From contig JAGGSE010000073.1 in NCBI GenBank assembly GCA_021159225.1, forward strand, positions 1 to 16,449: a stretch of 16,449 nt of DNA. Reading direction: 5' to 3'. The translations under genes and the position numbers were made by a program. Source of the DNA: a bacterium (GTDB lineage Bacteria > Patescibacteriota > Minisyncoccia > Minisyncoccales > JAGGSE01). The notes beneath the pieces were generated by a model. The model saw only the letters and a program-made list of their open reading frames with translations, was not told where the DNA came from and did no database searches. Below are positions 1 to 6,935 of the stretch, in pieces; within the stretch, counting starts at the first letter, position 1; every line of letters starts with the position of its first letter.

Positions 1-257
1 AATGCAAAAATCAAAAATCAAAATGATATTTTAAATCTCAAAATTCAAAGTACCCCACGTGGTACAGGGCAAATCTCAAAATATTTTTTGAGCGTAAAAC
101 GCAAAGCGTAAAGCTTAAAGTTAAAAAAGAAAGGTTTCGCTTTTCGCTTTAAGTTGTGCTTTTGCGCTTTGCGCTTTACGCTTTGCGCTTTGCGCTAAAC
201 TGGTTTGCATTTTGCATTTTATCAATTTTATAACATATTATGCTCCAAAAAACACCT
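1..257. repeat. Repeat-rich spacer downstream of the acyl-lipid operon
   Basis: No gene is visible here. The stretch holds short AT-rich words of the CAAATCT/AAATCAAAA type, a G+C-richer patch with CCACGTGG at 56-63, and a near-perfect tandem heptamer GCGCTTT at 164-196. A 7-bp hairpin (arms 75-81 and 86-92, loop TATT) and a longer inverted repeat (100-114 with 173-187) are also present. The hairpins lie downstream of the last gene of the minus-strand operon and could end transcription, but no clean T-run follows them, so no terminator is called. Several of the same words recur near 6931-7160. Confidence 0.7.
100..187. repeat. Nested inverted repeat, 15-bp perfect outer arms
   Basis: The outer arms are CGCAAAGCGTAAAGC (100-114) and its exact reverse complement (173-187). 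An inner pair, CTTAAAG (114-120) with CTTTAAG (147-153), can form within the same fold. The right arm is part of a GCGCTTT tandem heptamer array (164-196, one unit ACGCTTT). The structure lies about 70-160 nt past the stop of the carboxyltransferase gene on the minus strand, so it may protect or end that transcript. It may equally be a by-product of heptamer expansion in both orientations. Confidence 0.65.
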
Positions 258-1808
258 TTAAAGGGGGATGTTGCCGTGTTTTCTGATAACCCGGGGTTCT
301 CTTTTATTCAAAAGGGACTCCAAGGATTTGACCAAAATGGTCCTTGTGTCTTTTGGATTTATAATTAAATCAATCTTGCCCAATCGCGCCGCTTCATAGG
401 GATTCAAAAATTTTTCTTTTAATTCCTTGATTTTTTCTTTTTCTAGGACTTCGGGGTTCTTGCTTTCTGAAATTTCTCTCTTGAAAATAATTTTCACTGC
501 CTGTTCTGGTCCCATTACCGCAATCTGAGCCCCAGGCCAGGAAATCACGCTGTCATAACCCAGGCCCTTTGCCGCCAAGGCAATATAAGCGCCACCGAAT
601 GCCTTTCTTAAAATCAGAGATATCTTGGGAACAGTGGCTTGGGCGTAGGCATATAAGACCTTTGCCCCATGTCTGATAATTCCTTCCCATTCTTGCTCCT
701 TGCCGGGCAAATAGCCCGGGCAATCAACCAGATTGATAATAGGGATGTTAAAGGCGTCGCAGAACCTTACAAACCTTGATATTTTGTCAGAGGAGTTTAT
801 ATCCAAAACGCCAGCCAAAACCCTTGGCTGGTTTGCCACAATACCCACTGAATGTCCATTTAACCGGGCAAATCCCACAATTGAATTTTGGGCAAAGTCC
901 GGCTGGACCTCAAAAAATGAGTCCTTGTCAAAAATCTCTGAAATTACCTGCTTCATTTCATATCCCTTTTTCTCTTCCTCGGGGACAATCTCCAATAATC
1001 TAATTCTTTCCCTTGTCTCAAGAAATCCTGAAATTATGGCTTTCTGCTCTGGAGGATTTTCTAAATTATTTTGGGGCAGATATGACAGGAGTTTTCTTAT
1101 TGCTCGGAAACAATCCTTTTCATTCTCAAAAATAAAATGGGCAGTGCCAGATTTTTGAGAATGACAGACCGCTCCTCCTAGGTCTTGGGCTGAAATTTTT
1201 TCTCCAACAACCTTACTAATCACCTCGGGTCCTGTGATAAACATAAACGATATTCCTCTGACCATAAAGATGAAATCAGAAAGCCCTGGGCCATAGCAGG
1301 CTCCGCCGGCAGAAGGACCAACAATTATTGATAACTGAGGAATTACTCCTGAGGATTTCACCTGCATCCTGAAAATTTTGCCATAGGCATCCAAAGAGGC
1401 AACCCCTTCCTGAATTCTGGCTCCTCCTGAGTCGTAAATACCGATAATAGGGCAACCGGTCTTTAGAGCCAGTTCGTAAACGCCTAAAATTTTCTTCCCA
1501 TGGGTCTCCCCCAATGTTCCGCCGATCTTTGAAAAATCCTGGGAAAAAACATAGACCTGTCTTCCCCTGATTTTCCCAAACCCGGAGATCACCCCGTCCC
1601 CTGGGCATCTCTTTTTATCTAGCCCAAAAGAAGAGATTCTGGTTTCAGCAAAAGGATTTAACTCAACAAAGGTTTCTGGATCCAAAAGCGCCTCTATACG
1701 CTCTCGGGCAGTCATTTTCCCTTTTTGGTGCTGCTTCTCAACTGCCTCAGGTGGCTCCAAGGCATCTAAACGTCTTTTTAGTTCCTTGTTTTCTTTTTCA
1801 AAAGCCAT
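258..1808 (-). CDS. Acyl-CoA carboxylase carboxyltransferase subunit (PccB/MmdA type)
   Basis: This subunit transfers the carboxyl group from biotin to an acyl-CoA, giving malonyl-CoA from acetyl-CoA or methylmalonyl-CoA from propionyl-CoA. At 516 residues it has the usual length of the fused two-half crotonase-fold beta subunit. The N-terminal half carries the oxyanion-hole motifs SGGARIQEG (127-135) and GPSAGGACYGPGLSDF (164-179). The C-terminal half carries VDCPGYLPG (361-369) and RKAFGGAYIA (401-410). The tail ends in KHGNIPL, typical of propionyl-CoA carboxylase beta chains. The ATG at 1808 lies 2 nt after the biotin ligase stop. It is the last gene of the operon that also supplies the biotin carboxylase and carrier. 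The substrate cannot be fixed from sequence; the FabK and PlsC neighbours favour malonyl-CoA for fatty acids. No separate accA or accD is needed with this type. Confidence 0.93.
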   Translation of the reverse strand: MAFEKENKELKRRLDALEPPEAVEKQHQKGKMTARERIEALLDPETFVELNPFAETRISSFGLDKKRCPGDGVISGFGKIRGRQVYVFSQDFSKIGGTLGETHGKKILGVYELALKTGCPIIGIYDSGGARIQEGVASLDAYGKIFRMQVKSSGVIPQLSIIVGPSAGGACYGPGLSDFIFMVRGISFMFITGPEVISKVVGEKISAQDLGGAVCHSQKSGTAHFIFENEKDCFRAIRKLLSYLPQNNLENPPEQKAIISGFLETRERIRLLEIVPEEEKKGYEMKQVISEIFDKDSFFEVQPDFAQNSIVGFARLNGHSVGIVANQPRVLAGVLDINSSDKISRFVRFCDAFNIPIINLVDCPGYLPGKEQEWEGIIRHGAKVLYAYAQATVPKISLILRKAFGGAYIALAAKGLGYDSVISWPGAQIAVMGPEQAVKIIFKREISESKNPEVLEKEKIKELKEKFLNPYEAARLGKIDLIINPKDTRTILVKSLESLLNKREPRVIRKHGNIPL

Positions 1809-1810
1809 AG

Positions 1811-2332
1811 TTAAAAATCAATCTGTTTCCTTAACTGCCTGATTATCTTCTTCATCAATTTTTCATTTTCAACCTCCTTTCCTGTCTCTATTTTAAGGGA
1901 TGTGGCTTTATTTTCCAGGTTTTTGGGGAATCTGTCAAGATTGGTATTTAGCCCAATGCCCATTACAGAAAACAAAACCTTGTCTCCTGAAAGCCTGTTC
2001 TCCGTTATTATACCACAAATTTTTTTCCCTTCTACATAAACATCATTGGGATATTTTATAAATGACTCAAGATTGAAGTCCTCTTTCAAAATTTTAGCCA
2101 CTGAGAAGGCAGAAAGAATTGTTAAGGTTTCTGCGCTTTCAATCTTCAAACTAGGCAGAACAATGGAAAAATAAAGCCCGCCCTTTGGAGAATACCAGAA
2201 ATTTCTCTTTCTGCCATAACCCGAGGTCTGCTCCTCTGCCAAAATAACTGTCCAAGGCAAGGGCTTTTTCAATTTCTTGGCAACCTTTTGGGTTGAATCT
2301 ACCTTTTTAAATGTCTTAATTATTGGCTTCAT
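1811..2332 (-). CDS. birA: Biotin--protein ligase, catalytic domain only
   Basis: This ligase activates biotin as biotinyl-AMP and attaches it to the lysine of the carrier protein encoded just upstream. From the ATG at 2332 the protein is 173 residues and begins directly in the catalytic fold. Visible motifs are DST (12-14), QTSGYGRKRNFW (35-46, the biotinyl-AMP loop), KYPND (93-97, with the catalytic-type lysine) and GIGLNTN (125-131). The DNA-binding helix-turn-helix and the C-terminal SH3-like domain of E. coli BirA are absent, so it should not act as a repressor. In-frame ATGs at 2371 and 2389 exist but lie inside the inverted-repeat element at 2361-2528 and add residues with no family match, so I reject them. 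No clear ribosome-binding site precedes any candidate start. The carboxyltransferase gene follows after 2 nt. Confidence 0.9.
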   Translation of the reverse strand: MKPIIKTFKKVDSTQKVAKKLKKPLPWTVILAEEQTSGYGRKRNFWYSPKGGLYFSIVLPSLKIESAETLTILSAFSVAKILKEDFNLESFIKYPNDVYVEGKKICGIITENRLSGDKVLFSVMGIGLNTNLDRFPKNLENKATSLKIETGKEVENEKLMKKIIRQLRKQIDF

Positions 2333-2360
2333 TTGTACTATACATTCTTGATAATTTCTT

Positions 2361-2528
2361 TGCTGAGGCATCTTGACTAAGGGGTGCATATCGCAGCCGA
2401 GCCCCAGAATAGGTTTGCGCTTCAGAAAAGGTATGAACGGCTCGGTCAGATTTTGGAAGCGCCTGGAAATAAATTCCTTCTTACCACTTACCGCGACTTC
2501 GTGCTCCCCGAGGCAAGATGCCTCAGCA
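2361..2528. repeat. 168-bp inverted-repeat-bounded structured element
   Basis: This element fills most of the only substantial gap in the operon, between carrier and ligase genes. Its ends are perfect 15-bp inverted repeats, TGCTGAGGCATCTTG (2361-2375) and its complement (2514-2528). Pairing continues inward: GGGG (2381-2384) with CCCC (2506-2509), then GCA (2386-2388) with TGC (2502-2504). Inside, CCGAGCC (2397-2403) pairs with GGCTCGG (2439-2445). GCGCTTC in that loop (2417-2423) matches GAAGCGC outside it (2456-2462), which would form an H-type pseudoknot. The right arm can also fold on itself, GAGGCA (2510-2515) with TGCCTC (2519-2524). G+C is visibly higher than in the flanking genes. 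No target-site duplication is obvious. It could be a non-autonomous mobile element or a structured RNA. Confidence 0.7.
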
Positions 2529-2561
2529 GGTTTGCTACCAAAGCGGTTACCAATTACTGTT

Positions 2562-2930
2562 TCATTTTATAATTGCCAAAACATCTCCCTTTTTTACTGT
2601 ATCTCCTTCTTTGAAAAAAATTTTTTTGACAGTCCCTGTTTTTTCAACAAGAATTTCGTTTTCCATCTTCATAGCCGAGAGAATTAAAAGCACCTGTCCC
2701 TTTTTTACCTCTGCTCCCTCTTTTTGAAAAATCTTGATAATCTGGCCGGAAATTGGAGCCAAAACCTTTTCTTGGCCGAAACCCCCTTTAAGGGATTCTA
2801 TCCCTTCTTTTTCATCCTCTTCTTCTCCTTCTTTGAAAAAGAATTCCTTCCCATTGACCCTTATCAAAACGCCCCCTTCTTTTTCCAAAATCTCAACATC
2901 AAAATTTTTCCCGAAAAGTTCAAATCTCAT
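2562..2930 (-). CDS. accB: Biotin carboxyl carrier protein of the acyl-CoA carboxylase
   Basis: This small 122-residue carrier shuttles carboxyl-biotin between the biotin carboxylase and the carboxyltransferase. The C-terminal biotinyl domain (about residues 55-122) has the AMKM tetrapeptide at 86-89, so Lys88 is the biotinylated residue. Two matching half-repeats flank it (APISG near 58-62, and GTVKKIFFKEGDTVKKGD). The N-terminal 30 residues form a short beta-rich segment, followed by an acidic linker (residues 34-47). The frame stays open upstream to 3029, but those residues overlap the biotin carboxylase. The ATG at 2930 overlaps the carboxylase stop by 11 nt, consistent with translational coupling. 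The protein resembles the detached carrier of propionyl-CoA or oxaloacetate-type carboxylases. Confidence 0.92.
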   Translation of the reverse strand: MRFELFGKNFDVEILEKEGGVLIRVNGKEFFFKEGEEEDEKEGIESLKGGFGQEKVLAPISGQIIKIFQKEGAEVKKGQVLLILSAMKMENEILVEKTGTVKKIFFKEGDTVKKGDVLAIIK

Positions 2931-4455
2931 CTTCTTGAAAAAAATTTGCCCTCTCAGCCATCTGCCAAGAAGAAATCCCTCTTGTCCTTGTTTCCTTCTC
3001 TCCAAATCTCTTAAAGAACTGGTAAACAATTTTTGCTACCTCCTCTTCTGAGGGAGTCCTCTCTGGGGTAATTTCTTTCTTCTCCTGAAAAGCGGAGATA
3101 TCTTTCAAGATATTGCTTTTTTCAATAAAGTCAGTAAAGTAGTTCCCTGTCAAGAATTTTTTATCTTCCAATAGGGCATTGAAAAAGGGAATTGTTGTCG
3201 GCACCCCCTTGATAGAAAATTCCCTCAGTGCCCTCTTTAATCTGGAGATGGCTTCCTCTCTGTTTTTGCCAAAAGAAACCAGTTTTGCCAAAAGAGAATC
3301 AAAATAGGGATAGATTTTCTGACCCCTATGCAAAAATGTGTGAAGAGAAATTCCTAAACCGGTCGGCGGAGAATATTCGGTAATCTGCCCGCTTGAGGGC
3401 ACAAACCCCTTAAGTGGATCTTCAGCCAAAATCCTTGTTTCTATAGCATGGCCTGAAATTCTTACCTCCTCCTGCCTAAATCTCAAGGGCTCTCCTTGGG
3501 CAACCCGTATCTGTTGTTCTACCAGGTCAATTCCTGTTCTGGCTTCTGTTATCGGGTGCTCTACCTGAAGTCGAGGATTGACCTCCATAAAATAAATATC
3601 TTTCTTGGGGCTAATTAAAAATTCAATAGTCCCTACTCCTTCATACCTTAGCGCTCTGGCAAATCTCAGGGCATAATTAAAAATCTTCTCTCTCGTTTCC
3701 TCGTCCAGAAAGATAGAAGGAGACTCCTCTAAAAGTTTCTGAAACCTTCTTTGAATTGAGCACTCCCGTTCTCCTAAATGGACAAAATTCCTGGTGTCAG
3801 AAAGAATCTGAACCTCAATATGTTTTGCCGGAGAAAGACACTTTTCAAGAAAGAACTCAGTATTGGAAAATGCCATTGACATCTGCCTTCTAATCCCTAA
3901 GGCAGTGGTAAAAACCTCACCAATTGAAATCTGGCCATTTATCACCCGAATCCCAATTCCTCCTCCTCCCTTTCTTGCCTTTAGAACAAACGGTGGTCTA
4001 ATTTCCAAGACCCATTTTTTTAGGTCCTTCAAAGAATTGATTGATTTTTGGCTAAAGGGCAAAACCGGAATTTTTAGTTTATTGGCTATTTTTTTTGCTT
4101 CAATTTTATCTTCTAATCTCTTCAAAATCCCGTGGTTGGGCCCAATAAATCTTATGCCCTTTCTCCTACAGAGTTTGGCAAAAAGCCAGTTTTCAGCCAA
4201 AAATCCGTAACCGGGGTGAACAGCATCCACCTGAGATTTTTTGGCTATCTCTAAAATTCTCTTTATATCCAAATAGCCGGAGATTCCCTCTTTCTCCAAA
4301 TAATAAAACTCGTCAGCCAAGGCAGTTTCAATAAAGTCCGATTCTTCTCCCTTCTGGGGACAGAGGGCAACGGTTTTAATCCCCATTTTCTTACAGGTCC
4401 TAATTATTCTTAGGGCAATCTCGCCACGGTTGGCAATAAGGATTTTTTTAATCAT
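2920..4455 (-). CDS. accC: Biotin carboxylase subunit of acyl-CoA carboxylase
   Basis: This ATP-grasp enzyme carboxylates the carrier biotin with bicarbonate. From the ATG at 4455 the protein is 511 residues. Diagnostic motifs are ILIANRGEIALRI (5-17), HPGYGFLAEN (80-89), the glycine-rich ATP loop KARKGGGGIG (159-168), HIEVQ (212-216), ERECSIQRRFQK (229-240) and EVNPRLQVEH (291-300). The last 55 residues extend beyond the core and include SSWQMAER (495-502), similar to the linker that precedes the carrier domain in fused alpha subunits. This suggests a split of an ancestral alpha chain. An earlier in-frame ATG exists at 4491. I prefer 4455 because the family starts at this point and AGGAAAGG lies 9 nt upstream. 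The start overlaps the preceding acyltransferase by 8 nt. Confidence 0.93.
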   Translation of the reverse strand: MIKKILIANRGEIALRIIRTCKKMGIKTVALCPQKGEESDFIETALADEFYYLEKEGISGYLDIKRILEIAKKSQVDAVHPGYGFLAENWLFAKLCRRKGIRFIGPNHGILKRLEDKIEAKKIANKLKIPVLPFSQKSINSLKDLKKWVLEIRPPFVLKARKGGGGIGIRVINGQISIGEVFTTALGIRRQMSMAFSNTEFFLEKCLSPAKHIEVQILSDTRNFVHLGERECSIQRRFQKLLEESPSIFLDEETREKIFNYALRFARALRYEGVGTIEFLISPKKDIYFMEVNPRLQVEHPITEARTGIDLVEQQIRVAQGEPLRFRQEEVRISGHAIETRILAEDPLKGFVPSSGQITEYSPPTGLGISLHTFLHRGQKIYPYFDSLLAKLVSFGKNREEAISRLKRALREFSIKGVPTTIPFFNALLEDKKFLTGNYFTDFIEKSNILKDISAFQEKKEITPERTPSEEEVAKIVYQFFKRFGEKETRTRGISSWQMAERANFFQEDEI

Positions 4456-5041
4456 AGGGATAGACCTTTCCTGATAGTTTTGAGATTTCAAGCATTATTT
4501 TTTTAAAAAAACCATTGACATCCTCTTGAGGGTCAGGATAAAGAGGTTTGCCAATGATAATTTTTCTTTTCATCTCTTTTGTTTTTCTAATGCCTAAAGG
4601 CAGGACAGGCAATCTCGTCTTCTTGGCTGCTTCTGCTACCCCATTTTTGCCCTTCAATAAAATTCTTTTTTTATTCACATCTCCCTCTGGATAAAAAACA
4701 ATTATCTGGCCCCTCTTTGCCCGCCTTATTACCTCTTTCAAAATTTCTTTTCTTGAGGTTTTTCCTTGCTCAAAAACAATCGGCTGGGCAAAAAAATCTA
4801 TAAAAACCCTCCATATCTGTTTCAGATTTTTATCCCTTCTGGCAACAAAACAGATGTCTTCGGCTCTATTCTTAAAGACAAGGCCAATCAACCAACTGTC
4901 CATAGTATCCAAATGATTTGAAGCAACAATAAAATTGCCCTTTTGGGGAATATTCTCCTTCCCCTTGATTTCTTCAACCAAAAACCTCTCAAGAAGCGAA
5001 AAAACAAAAAGTTTATTCACTGTGATAAATGTCCTTTTCAC
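4448..5041 (-). CDS. plsC: PlsC-family 1-acylglycerol-3-phosphate acyltransferase, variant motif
   Basis: This is probably a membrane-associated acyltransferase that adds the second acyl chain to lysophosphatidic acid. Of its 197 residues, the catalytic H-x4-D motif is NHLDTMD (42-48: His43, Asp48). The second family motif reads FYPEGDVN (116-123), where most relatives have EGTR, so the arginine is missing. VLPLGI (146-151) matches the late proline-containing block. The N-terminal 35 residues are moderately hydrophobic and probably peripheral to the membrane. The start is a GTG that overlaps the stop of the previous acyltransferase by 4 nt (GTGA). The altered motif and tandem arrangement suggest a division of labour with the neighbour, perhaps a different acceptor or acyl donor. 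The exact substrate is unknown. Confidence 0.82.
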   Translation of the reverse strand: MKRTFITVNKLFVFSLLERFLVEEIKGKENIPQKGNFIVASNHLDTMDSWLIGLVFKNRAEDICFVARRDKNLKQIWRVFIDFFAQPIVFEQGKTSRKEILKEVIRRAKRGQIIVFYPEGDVNKKRILLKGKNGVAEAAKKTRLPVLPLGIRKTKEMKRKIIIGKPLYPDPQEDVNGFFKKIMLEISKLSGKVYPYD

Positions 5042-5691
5042 TTCAGTTCTTTAATTTTTTCCATTACCTTGTCTGTAATTTTTTGACTAATCGCTTTATA
5101 TTCAGGGGACTGACAATCAAGCAGTTTTGCCCTTTTAATCTCTTCTCTAAAATAAAGAGGAGGTCCCACGGTAATTTTAAGCATCCTTTTAATCCGAGGG
5201 AAAGCCCTGCCCGGAGGCATCAATTCAAATGTGCCGTCAATTGCCACAGGTAAAATGGGCACACCTGTTATCAAATGGAGTTTTGCCACCCCGGGATATG
5301 CCCGCTGAATCTGACCGGTCCTTGTCCTTGTTCCCTCAGGATAGAGGATGACGATATCTCCCATTTTTAATGCCTTTACTGCCTCCTGAAACGCCCTGCT
5401 TCTTGATTCTCTGCTTTTCCTGTTTACCGGAATAACCCCAGCCAAAAAATAGACAAAATACAGAAGAAGTTTGGGCAAACCGCTATACTGGTCTGTCTGG
5501 CCAAGCATATGAAATCTCCGGGGAACACAGAGATAGCCGGTACAGATCTGGTCCAGATGGCTCTGGTGATTGGCAGCCAAAATAAAATTACCTTTGGGGA
5601 TATTTTCCAAACCTCTTACCTCCTTTATCAAAGACCAATCTATCAAGGGCTTGAGAACTATCCTGCAAAAACCAGAAACAAGGCGGTTCAT
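5038..5691 (-). CDS. plsC: PlsC-family 1-acyl-sn-glycerol-3-phosphate acyltransferase
   Basis: This 217-residue acyltransferase is expected to convert lysophosphatidic acid to phosphatidic acid at the membrane. All canonical family blocks are visible: NHQSHLD (41-47, His42 and Asp47), FLAGVIPVNR (82-91), YPEGTR (117-122) and GVPILPVAIDGT (143-154). It lies 8 nt after fabK. The next acyltransferase starts within its stop codon, so the two are very likely co-translated. The ATG at 5691 has no strong ribosome-binding site, as is common in this window. No glycerol-3-phosphate acyltransferase (PlsB or PlsY) for the first acylation is present nearby. Confidence 0.9.
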   Translation of the reverse strand: MNRLVSGFCRIVLKPLIDWSLIKEVRGLENIPKGNFILAANHQSHLDQICTGYLCVPRRFHMLGQTDQYSGLPKLLLYFVYFLAGVIPVNRKSRESRSRAFQEAVKALKMGDIVILYPEGTRTRTGQIQRAYPGVAKLHLITGVPILPVAIDGTFELMPPGRAFPRIKRMLKITVGPPLYFREEIKRAKLLDCQSPEYKAISQKITDKVMEKIKELK

Positions 5692-5699
5692 ATTAAAAT

Positions 5700-6599
5700 C
5701 TAAATTGCGATTTCCTCAATTATCTCTCGGCAACTTTTAACCTCAGAGATTTCTGCTGCGCACAAGCCAGCCATTAAGGGAATATTCTCTATATCTTTTC
5801 CTGACAGCCCGCCGGCGATTCTTTCCGCTTTTATCTCTTCAGGAAAAGCCCCCATTCTCTCAATTTTCTTCATTCTCTCGGAGAATTGATTCCTAATTAC
5901 CCTTATCGGATGCCCAGTAAACCTCAAGATTACCTCAATATCATCACTTTTGGCTTTGATAATTTTTTCCTTATAGGCATCAGAAACAGGGCACTCTTTT
6001 GAAGCCAAAAATCTTGTTCCCATCTGGACTCCTTCTGCTCCCAGTAAAAAAGCGGCTTCCTTTGTCCTTTTGTCATAGATCCCGCCAGCGGCAATAACAG
6101 GAATTCTTTTCAATGCCCGCTTTGCCTGAGGGATAAGACAAAAGGTGGTATTTTCTCCAATATGACCGCCCGACTCCAGTCCTTCCACCACTACAGCATC
6201 CGCGCCATTGTCCTCCATTTTTGCTGCCAATCGCGGGGAGGGAACAACAGGAATAATTTTAATCCCTGCCTTGTGTAAAAAAGGAAACAACGGAAGCGGA
6301 TTTCCGCCACCGGTAAAGACAACTGGGACCTTTTTTTCTATTACCACCCTTGCCAGTTGTTCAATTTTTGGATTTTGGATAAAAAGATTTACTCCAAAAG
6401 GAAGGTTTGTTTTTTCTCGGGTTGCCTCTATCTCTTTCTCAAGCCAATCAGCAGGCATTAACCCCGAGCCAATAACCCCCAAGCCCCCGGCGTTTGAAAC
6501 CGCTGAAGTTAAAAGCGAATTAGAGATTCCAGCCATTCCTCCCTGAATAATCGGGTATTTAATTCCTAAAAGTTGACAGATTCTATTTTCTTTGGACAT
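5700..6599 (-). CDS. fabK: FabK-like enoyl-ACP reductase II (flavin-dependent; NMO superfamily)
   Basis: This FMN-dependent TIM-barrel enzyme of 299 residues is expected to reduce enoyl-ACP in the last step of fatty-acid elongation. Motifs shared with FabK are PIIQGGMAGISN (16-27), GVNLFIQNP (69-77), EGLESGGHIGENTT (139-152, with the active-site region histidine), IAAGGIYD (169-176) and GAEGVQMGTRF (187-197). GHPIRVIRNQF (229-239) is the FabK-style segment, where nitronate monooxygenases differ. Nitronate monooxygenase is the main alternative, but the setting beside plsC and acyl-CoA carboxylase genes favours FabK. The ATG at 6599 overlaps the end of a 50-residue gene by 17 nt. No other fab genes are seen in the window. 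Confidence 0.85.
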   Translation of the reverse strand: MSKENRICQLLGIKYPIIQGGMAGISNSLLTSAVSNAGGLGVIGSGLMPADWLEKEIEATREKTNLPFGVNLFIQNPKIEQLARVVIEKKVPVVFTGGGNPLPLFPFLHKAGIKIIPVVPSPRLAAKMEDNGADAVVVEGLESGGHIGENTTFCLIPQAKRALKRIPVIAAGGIYDKRTKEAAFLLGAEGVQMGTRFLASKECPVSDAYKEKIIKAKSDDIEVILRFTGHPIRVIRNQFSERMKKIERMGAFPEEIKAERIAGGLSGKDIENIPLMAGLCAAEISEVKSCREIIEEIAI

Positions 6600-6735
6600 T
6601 TTTCTTCATTTCAAATTTTTTATACAGGTCCTGAATTAATTTTTCCTGAAGGGATAAATCTAAAACCTGGCGCCGAATCCGCGCCTTTTCCTTTCTGATA
6701 TACTTTCTGACACTTGGGGGAAGTCTTTTTTTCAT
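6583..6735 (-). CDS. Small basic protein of unknown function, first gene of the lipid operon
   Basis: This is a 50-residue open frame from ATG at 6735 to TAG at 6583. It begins MKKRLPPSVRKYIRKEK and ends YKKFEMKKNVQRK. It is strongly basic (nearly 40% Lys plus Arg) and should form one or two helices, with a charged RKYIRKEKARIRRQ segment at residues 10-23. I do not recognise a named family. Three things support it as real: it starts about 100 nt after a good predicted promoter, it overlaps the fabK start by 17 nt, and its composition is protein-like rather than that of the surrounding repeats. A basic helix of this kind could bind RNA, ribosomes or acidic lipid, but that is inference. A competing 71-codon frame on the same strand (6620-6835) looks less protein-like. 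Confidence 0.6.
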   Translation of the reverse strand: MKKRLPPSVRKYIRKEKARIRRQVLDLSLQEKLIQDLYKKFEMKKNVQRK

Positions 6736-6816
6736 ATCTTAAAAAAAACCAATCTATATGGCAGCCTCCCAGATAACAAAAGGCAGAAACAAAAGGCAAA
6801 CTTTTAGCAAATTGCC

Positions 6817-6835
6817 TTGTCATTGCTCCTGACAA
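6817..6835 (-). promoter_or_regulatory. Inverted repeat at the predicted transcription start (candidate operator)
   Basis: Perfect 6-bp arms TTGTCA (6817-6822) and TGACAA (6830-6835) flank a 7-nt centre. The repeat begins at the predicted start site of the lipid operon, a usual place for a repressor to act. It does not match the FapR or FabT operators that I know. A second perfect inverted repeat, AAGGCAA/TTGCCTT (6793-6799 with 6812-6818), follows and shares two bases with it. The pair could instead form alternative leader-RNA hairpins. Confidence 0.35.
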
Positions 6836-6841
6836 TTAAGA

Positions 6842-6870
6842 ATAATACCATAAAAATCTCAGATTTTCAA
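6842..6870 (-). promoter_or_regulatory. Sigma70-type promoter of the acyl-lipid operon
   Basis: On the minus strand the -35 box is TTGAAA (6870-6865, 5 of 6 to consensus) and the -10 box is TATTAT (6847-6842, 5 of 6), separated by exactly 17 nt. A TG one base before the -10 makes it an extended -10. Transcription should start near 6835, about 100 nt upstream of the 50-residue gene and 235 nt upstream of fabK. The position fits a single promoter for all downstream minus-strand genes, which have almost no gaps between them. Confidence 0.6.
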
Positions 6871-6935
6871 TCTTATATAGGAAAATCCGTAATGCTTTCA
6901 GTAAACTACCCTGAATCATACAGGGGTCAGAAATT

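Noticed and set aside
1..257. Rho-independent terminator for the lipid operon
   Set aside because: Hairpins exist, but none is followed directly by a T-run on the minus strand.
2333..2389. Longer N-terminus for biotin ligase (starts at 2371 or 2389)
   Set aside because: The added residues derive from the inverted-repeat element and do not resemble a helix-turn-helix or any BirA extension.
2373..2727. Several plus-strand frames of 60-100 codons across the accB-birA gap
   Set aside because: They run through the inverted-repeat element and antisense to the carrier gene. Some stretches look protein-like, but no family is recognisable and no frame has a fitting start. A decayed transposon fragment cannot be fully excluded.
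5700..6599. Nitronate monooxygenase
   Set aside because: Same superfamily, but the GHPIRVIRNQF segment and the lipid-gene setting favour enoyl-ACP reductase II.
6620..6835. 71-codon minus-strand frame overlapping the lipid operon leader
   Set aside because: It begins at the predicted transcription start, is read in a different frame from the 50-residue protein at 6583-6735, and has an erratic composition (clustered aromatic, cysteine and glycine). The shorter frame has better position and composition.
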